DNA from: Saxidomus purpurata
Lineage: Eukaryota; Mollusca; Bivalvia; Venerida; Veneridae
Direction of reading: 5' to 3'
Assembly: GCA_022818135.1 (NCBI GenBank)
Contig: JAFMSR010000005.1
Coordinates: 25,832,529 to 25,896,528 of the forward strand
DNA: 64,000 nucleotides
Shown piece after piece: positions 61,208 to 64,000 of the stretch. Position 1 is the first letter of the stretch. Each line of letters begins with the position of its first letter. Below the pieces are notes generated by a model, which saw only the letters and a program-made list of their open reading frames with translations, did no database searches and had not been told where the DNA came from. The position numbers were made by a program, and so were the translations under genes.

Positions 61208-61711
61208 TTGAGAAAAATTCGGTGGTCCTTTCGTTGTTATCAAGAAACGTTACCCATTGAATTTTGTTGTTTAGATGGATGTGAATAGCCACAGTGTTTT
61301 GATGCACAAAGCCGAATAGGTATGGCGGTTATAATGTACTCAAATAGGCAAATAGAGTAGCAAAACGTGCTAAAGTCCAGGAGTGAGTTATTAAATGTTC
61401 AATATAAATTTAAGCACTGACAGTAGTGTCCATTCTTATTTAAACTGTAGAATACCTTATTCCTTTGATCTCCCCGTGAACGATGCGCAGTTTACAAGCA
61501 ATCTCACTTGACACCGTCGAAGTTCACGTATATCTTTGAAAACTTTGTCGTTGAAATTTTGGACTTTCTACAACTCTCGAAGTCGCTATTTTTCGGCTTT
61601 ATGTGCCGTTATGAGTTAATTCTGTCAGCTCTTTGTCCAGTAAGGTGTGGTTATTAACGTTTTGTTTTCCTTTTTGTTTTTCATGAGGTAATGGATAACC
61701 GAGTAACAAAT
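61208..61711. other. Non-coding DNA
   Basis: Nothing recognised. Confidence 0.3.
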
Positions 61712-62190
61712 TAAAGAGACGTTACTTCGCCTGCCTGCACGGCGAGTGGTCTTTTTCTAACACATGTAGCTGACCGGTATCGTATGGTCGACCATATACA
61801 GAAGCACCATTTAGCCCTTGACCAAGCGGCCTACTATTGCAATGTGTGTGTGTGTTTCGTTGCGCGTCTCGGGATCAGCTAGACCGACATGTAACGAGCT
61901 ACAGCAGGCGACACACCTTGACGGCTGGTTCTTTAAGCGAGACAGACATAAAACTTTACCTTGTACAGAATCAAAACCCTACGGTAATCAGTGAGGGTGT
62001 GGATTATAGGGCAGCCACGTTAAAGAACGAGGTGGTACGTATGTTTTCTAGACCTGATGACCCGGTTTGAGAGAGTGCAGCACTGTTGAACCCACCGCCG
62101 CAGCCGACACAGGTGGACCAGGGTGTTTTCAGTTAGTTTGCCACCATTGCTTCTGGCTTCACTGTTTTCGCATCGACTTGCACAGGGCTA
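61712..62190 (+). pseudogene. Zinc-finger-like coding remnant, part 1
   Basis: An open frame from about 61716 reads THVADRYRMVDHIQKHH and AAYYCNVC. It then shifts within a GT dinucleotide run (61842-61853) to a frame with FRCASRDQLDRHVTSYSR and SLSETDIKLYL, ending at TGA 62068-62070. The same frame remains protein-like after that stop (ALLNPPPQPTQVDQG) to a TAG near 62133. Cys-x2-Cys followed after 12 residues by His, with another His 8 residues on, resembles a C2H2 finger with non-standard spacing. At least one frameshift and two stops make this a pseudogene or a decayed element. The GC content is well above the flanks. Confidence 0.5.
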
Positions 62191-62330
62191 GCTCTGGCAT
62201 TAGCCAATGCCAATATTGGCTGCAAAAATGTTAAATTGGCTCAAAAGAAATTGAATTGGCTACAACTTTTAAAGAAAGAATATGTTTTACTTACTACAAT
62301 GTATACAAACAGCGCCACAATGAAAATATA
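62191..62330. repeat. 'attggct' repeat insertion between coding parts
   Basis: 'gccaatattggctgcaaa', 'aaattggctcaaaag' and 'gaattggctacaac' form short degenerate direct repeats. The AT-rich stretch appears to interrupt the coding-like region. Confidence 0.4.
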
Positions 62331-62867
62331 GCTCAAAGGAAAATCGGGTCAGAGCCAGCCCTACTTGCGGATGAGCAAGTTGTCATGAAGAAGGCTCCGG
62401 AGGAGACCATGGTTGCAGCCTCACGCTTTCTTTGCGATCCAGCCATGCCCAGTTATGCCGGTGTGTATAATGCTGACCCTTTGGAAAAATTATTGACGGT
62501 AACGACGTGTAGAACTCTAATTGGCCCACCTACCTTAACCACCAGCGCACCGTCGGGGACTGAGACAACCAGTTTCGGTTATCAGACATCGGCGTTCCAA
62601 CCTTCAACGCTCCATGTGCCAGATCTTCAAATGGTAGGTGGCCGGTTTGACACCCCAAACACCATGGCTAGCTCAGTGTGCTTGACACGCCGGAGGTACG
62701 GGGGGGGGGACAAGACCCTATTTAGAAATATATTGCAGATACTGGCAGAGGTTGCAGACGTCATGTCTTTCTCAAACGTAAAATCCAAAGCTTGCAAACA
62801 AGATGGAGAAACAGTTCCAACAAAGAATGCCAGAAGTCGTCACCTAGGAATCCCGAAGGTTACTTGA
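62331..62867 (+). CDS. Coding-like region, part 2, unknown family
   Basis: The open frame ends at 62867 and lacks a convincing start: its nominal start at 62256 is a TTG inside the repeat, while the composition change begins near 62335. Readable parts are EPALLADEQVVMKKAPEE, VAASRFLCDPAMPSYAGVY, a Ser/Thr-rich middle and KTLFRNILQILAEVADVMS, then a basic end. Its higher GC content and balanced amino-acid usage set it apart from chance frames nearby. It may belong with the zinc-finger-like part 1 as one decayed gene or transposon protein. A run of eight G inside could hide a frameshift. Confidence 0.4.
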   Translation, partial: AQRKIGSEPALLADEQVVMKKAPEETMVAASRFLCDPAMPSYAGVYNADPLEKLLTVTTCRTLIGPPTLTTSAPSGTETTSFGYQTSAFQPSTLHVPDLQMVGGRFDTPNTMASSVCLTRRRYGGGDKTLFRNILQILAEVADVMSFSNVKSKACKQDGETVPTKNARSRHLGIPKVT

Positions 62868-64000
62868 AGTTATGGCTGATCCAATGACGAGTATGTCGCG
62901 GAACGCCGACCTTTTCTCTTAAGAACTACGCAGGCAAGGAAGGCGGGCCGAGTCATCCGCAGTTTTATCCACTACTTCCAAGATATCCGACGTCACCAAG
63001 AAATCTTATAATAGAAAATAAACTAGTCTTGCGTGTTCTGAGGCGGATCTAGTTAAATTCAAATTCGTTGTTACAGTAACGATTTGTTCACTAATATGTA
63101 ATGTTCATGTAATTGAACATTGCATTGTTCATGTAATTGAACATTACTCAGTCTACTTGAACTCATCTTGAAGTATTATAAGATTACTGATATCTGATGT
63201 TTGCGCGTGGATATGTATGATAGACTTCGAAGTTCATAAAAGCGCAGTTGTCTTTCTCTATACATGTACATGTAAAAGGTGCCTTACAGCGTAAATTTCT
63301 CAATTCGTCATTTCATTGTCGGTTGAAAAGTACTCAACCTCCGGCCAAGAGCTGCGCCGAAAAAGTTGTGCCGAACACCGGACTGTCCGGTCATTAGCCA
63401 GATCGCGTAATTTGCACTGACTTGGTACAGGTGACCGTCGTGACAACAGCTCGTTGTTGTCAATAATGTTAATAATATAATTACTAATAACCGATCAATA
63501 TCCGTCTGTTAAAATCTAGGACTCCCATGCTGTACATGTAGTTTAAATAAAGACTGAATCGATTTCGTTTCAAATATTGTCATCGAATAATAGTCCTTAA
63601 GTCTTTTAATGAATTACATATTAAATTTAAAATAACAAAAAAATAAAATTCTGTTTGTATTGTATTCATGCGTGACACGATTACTTATATATTTAATCTA
63701 CATTGAGCATAAATTTTGCAATACTGCAGACCTAGCTTTTAAACTTAACGGTTTATTTATCTATAATGGGCTATCTGGACTACTTAATGAGTCAACGTGT
63801 ACGGATGAGAGAGTACATAATCATATGAGACAAGTTGGATACTCCTGCTAGATGTGACATGTATATAAGGCGGTTGCGTTTGAATCTGAGCACTGAAATG
63901 GATGCACAATCATAGACATCTCAGTAGGTGTATGTTTCCCGGTATGATACCGACATAAACGGATTTTAAAAGTCCTCGCATGTTAAGCGAATAGTTTACT
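62868..64000. other. Non-coding DNA with one small palindromic duplication
   Basis: 63101-63120 and 63125-63144 are near-identical units containing 'gttcatgtaattgaac', each with GTTCA/TGAAC arms. 'acatgtacatgtaaaagg' lies at about 63264. The frame at 63660-63851 shows no motif. Confidence 0.45.

Noticed and set aside
61101..61307. Minus-strand ORF rich in Arg/Asn/Ser
   Set aside because: Lies within and beyond the foldback element; the repeats explain its composition.

Overview
The window reads as nuclear DNA of an animal, most likely a marine bivalve mollusc and perhaps a heterodont clam. It is AT-rich, and no intact multi-exon gene could be found. The bivalve assignment rests on the repeats: families built from 'tgaccttgacc' / 'tgacctagtttttgaccc' units that end in GACA or GTCC microsatellites, a satellite beginning with a hairpin and GTCC repeats, short TTAAAG-ended elements, tRNA-derived SINEs with a body containing 'gatgagactaaaaccgaggt', and 'ttcactcgtggctgcgc' motifs. 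This is pattern memory, not a database search.

Layout. 1-9 kb is mostly featureless AT-rich DNA. It carries a TTAA-flanked short element (3607-3872), a 1.48-kb terminal-inverted-repeat element with a 6-bp target duplication (4441-5924), a SINE with a tRNA-like head (7533-7825) and a poly-A/poly-C block (8274-8441). 9.3-19.5 kb holds the first copy of a 1.03-kb duplicated element that ends in a hairpin, several SINEs and a GC-rich unidentified insert. 17.5-29.3 kb is a tandem segmental duplication (copies A, B, C). Copy C is interrupted by a truncated retroelement carrying a reverse-transcriptase-type C-terminal fragment. 32-43 kb is a second zone of local duplications, short DNA transposons and minisatellites, with a broken Tigger/pogo-like transposase at 43.1-43.8 kb. 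47-48 kb is a satellite whose 162-bp and 145-bp monomers alternate.

48.4-51 kb is the most unusual part. Three small ORFs lie head to tail on the minus strand, with only 15 bp between the second and the third, and a partial copy of the third lies about 1 kb away. Two of the three are broken. The third encodes a glycine-zipper-like membrane protein. The origin is unknown: the compact layout is more like a virus, a transposon or a transferred operon than a spliced nuclear gene. 53.4-54.7 kb holds a Tc1/mariner transposase remnant abutting the second copy of the 1.03-kb element. 59-60 kb carries a LINE C-terminal fragment. 60567-61198 is a foldback element with a perfect 9-bp target duplication, and 61.7-62.9 kb holds a decayed zinc-finger-like coding region.

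The recognisable coding sequence is therefore either mobile-element debris or the unidentified cassette, and no host pathway can be reconstructed. Several frameshifts sit in homopolymers or dinucleotide runs, so some breaks could be assembly errors rather than true mutations.
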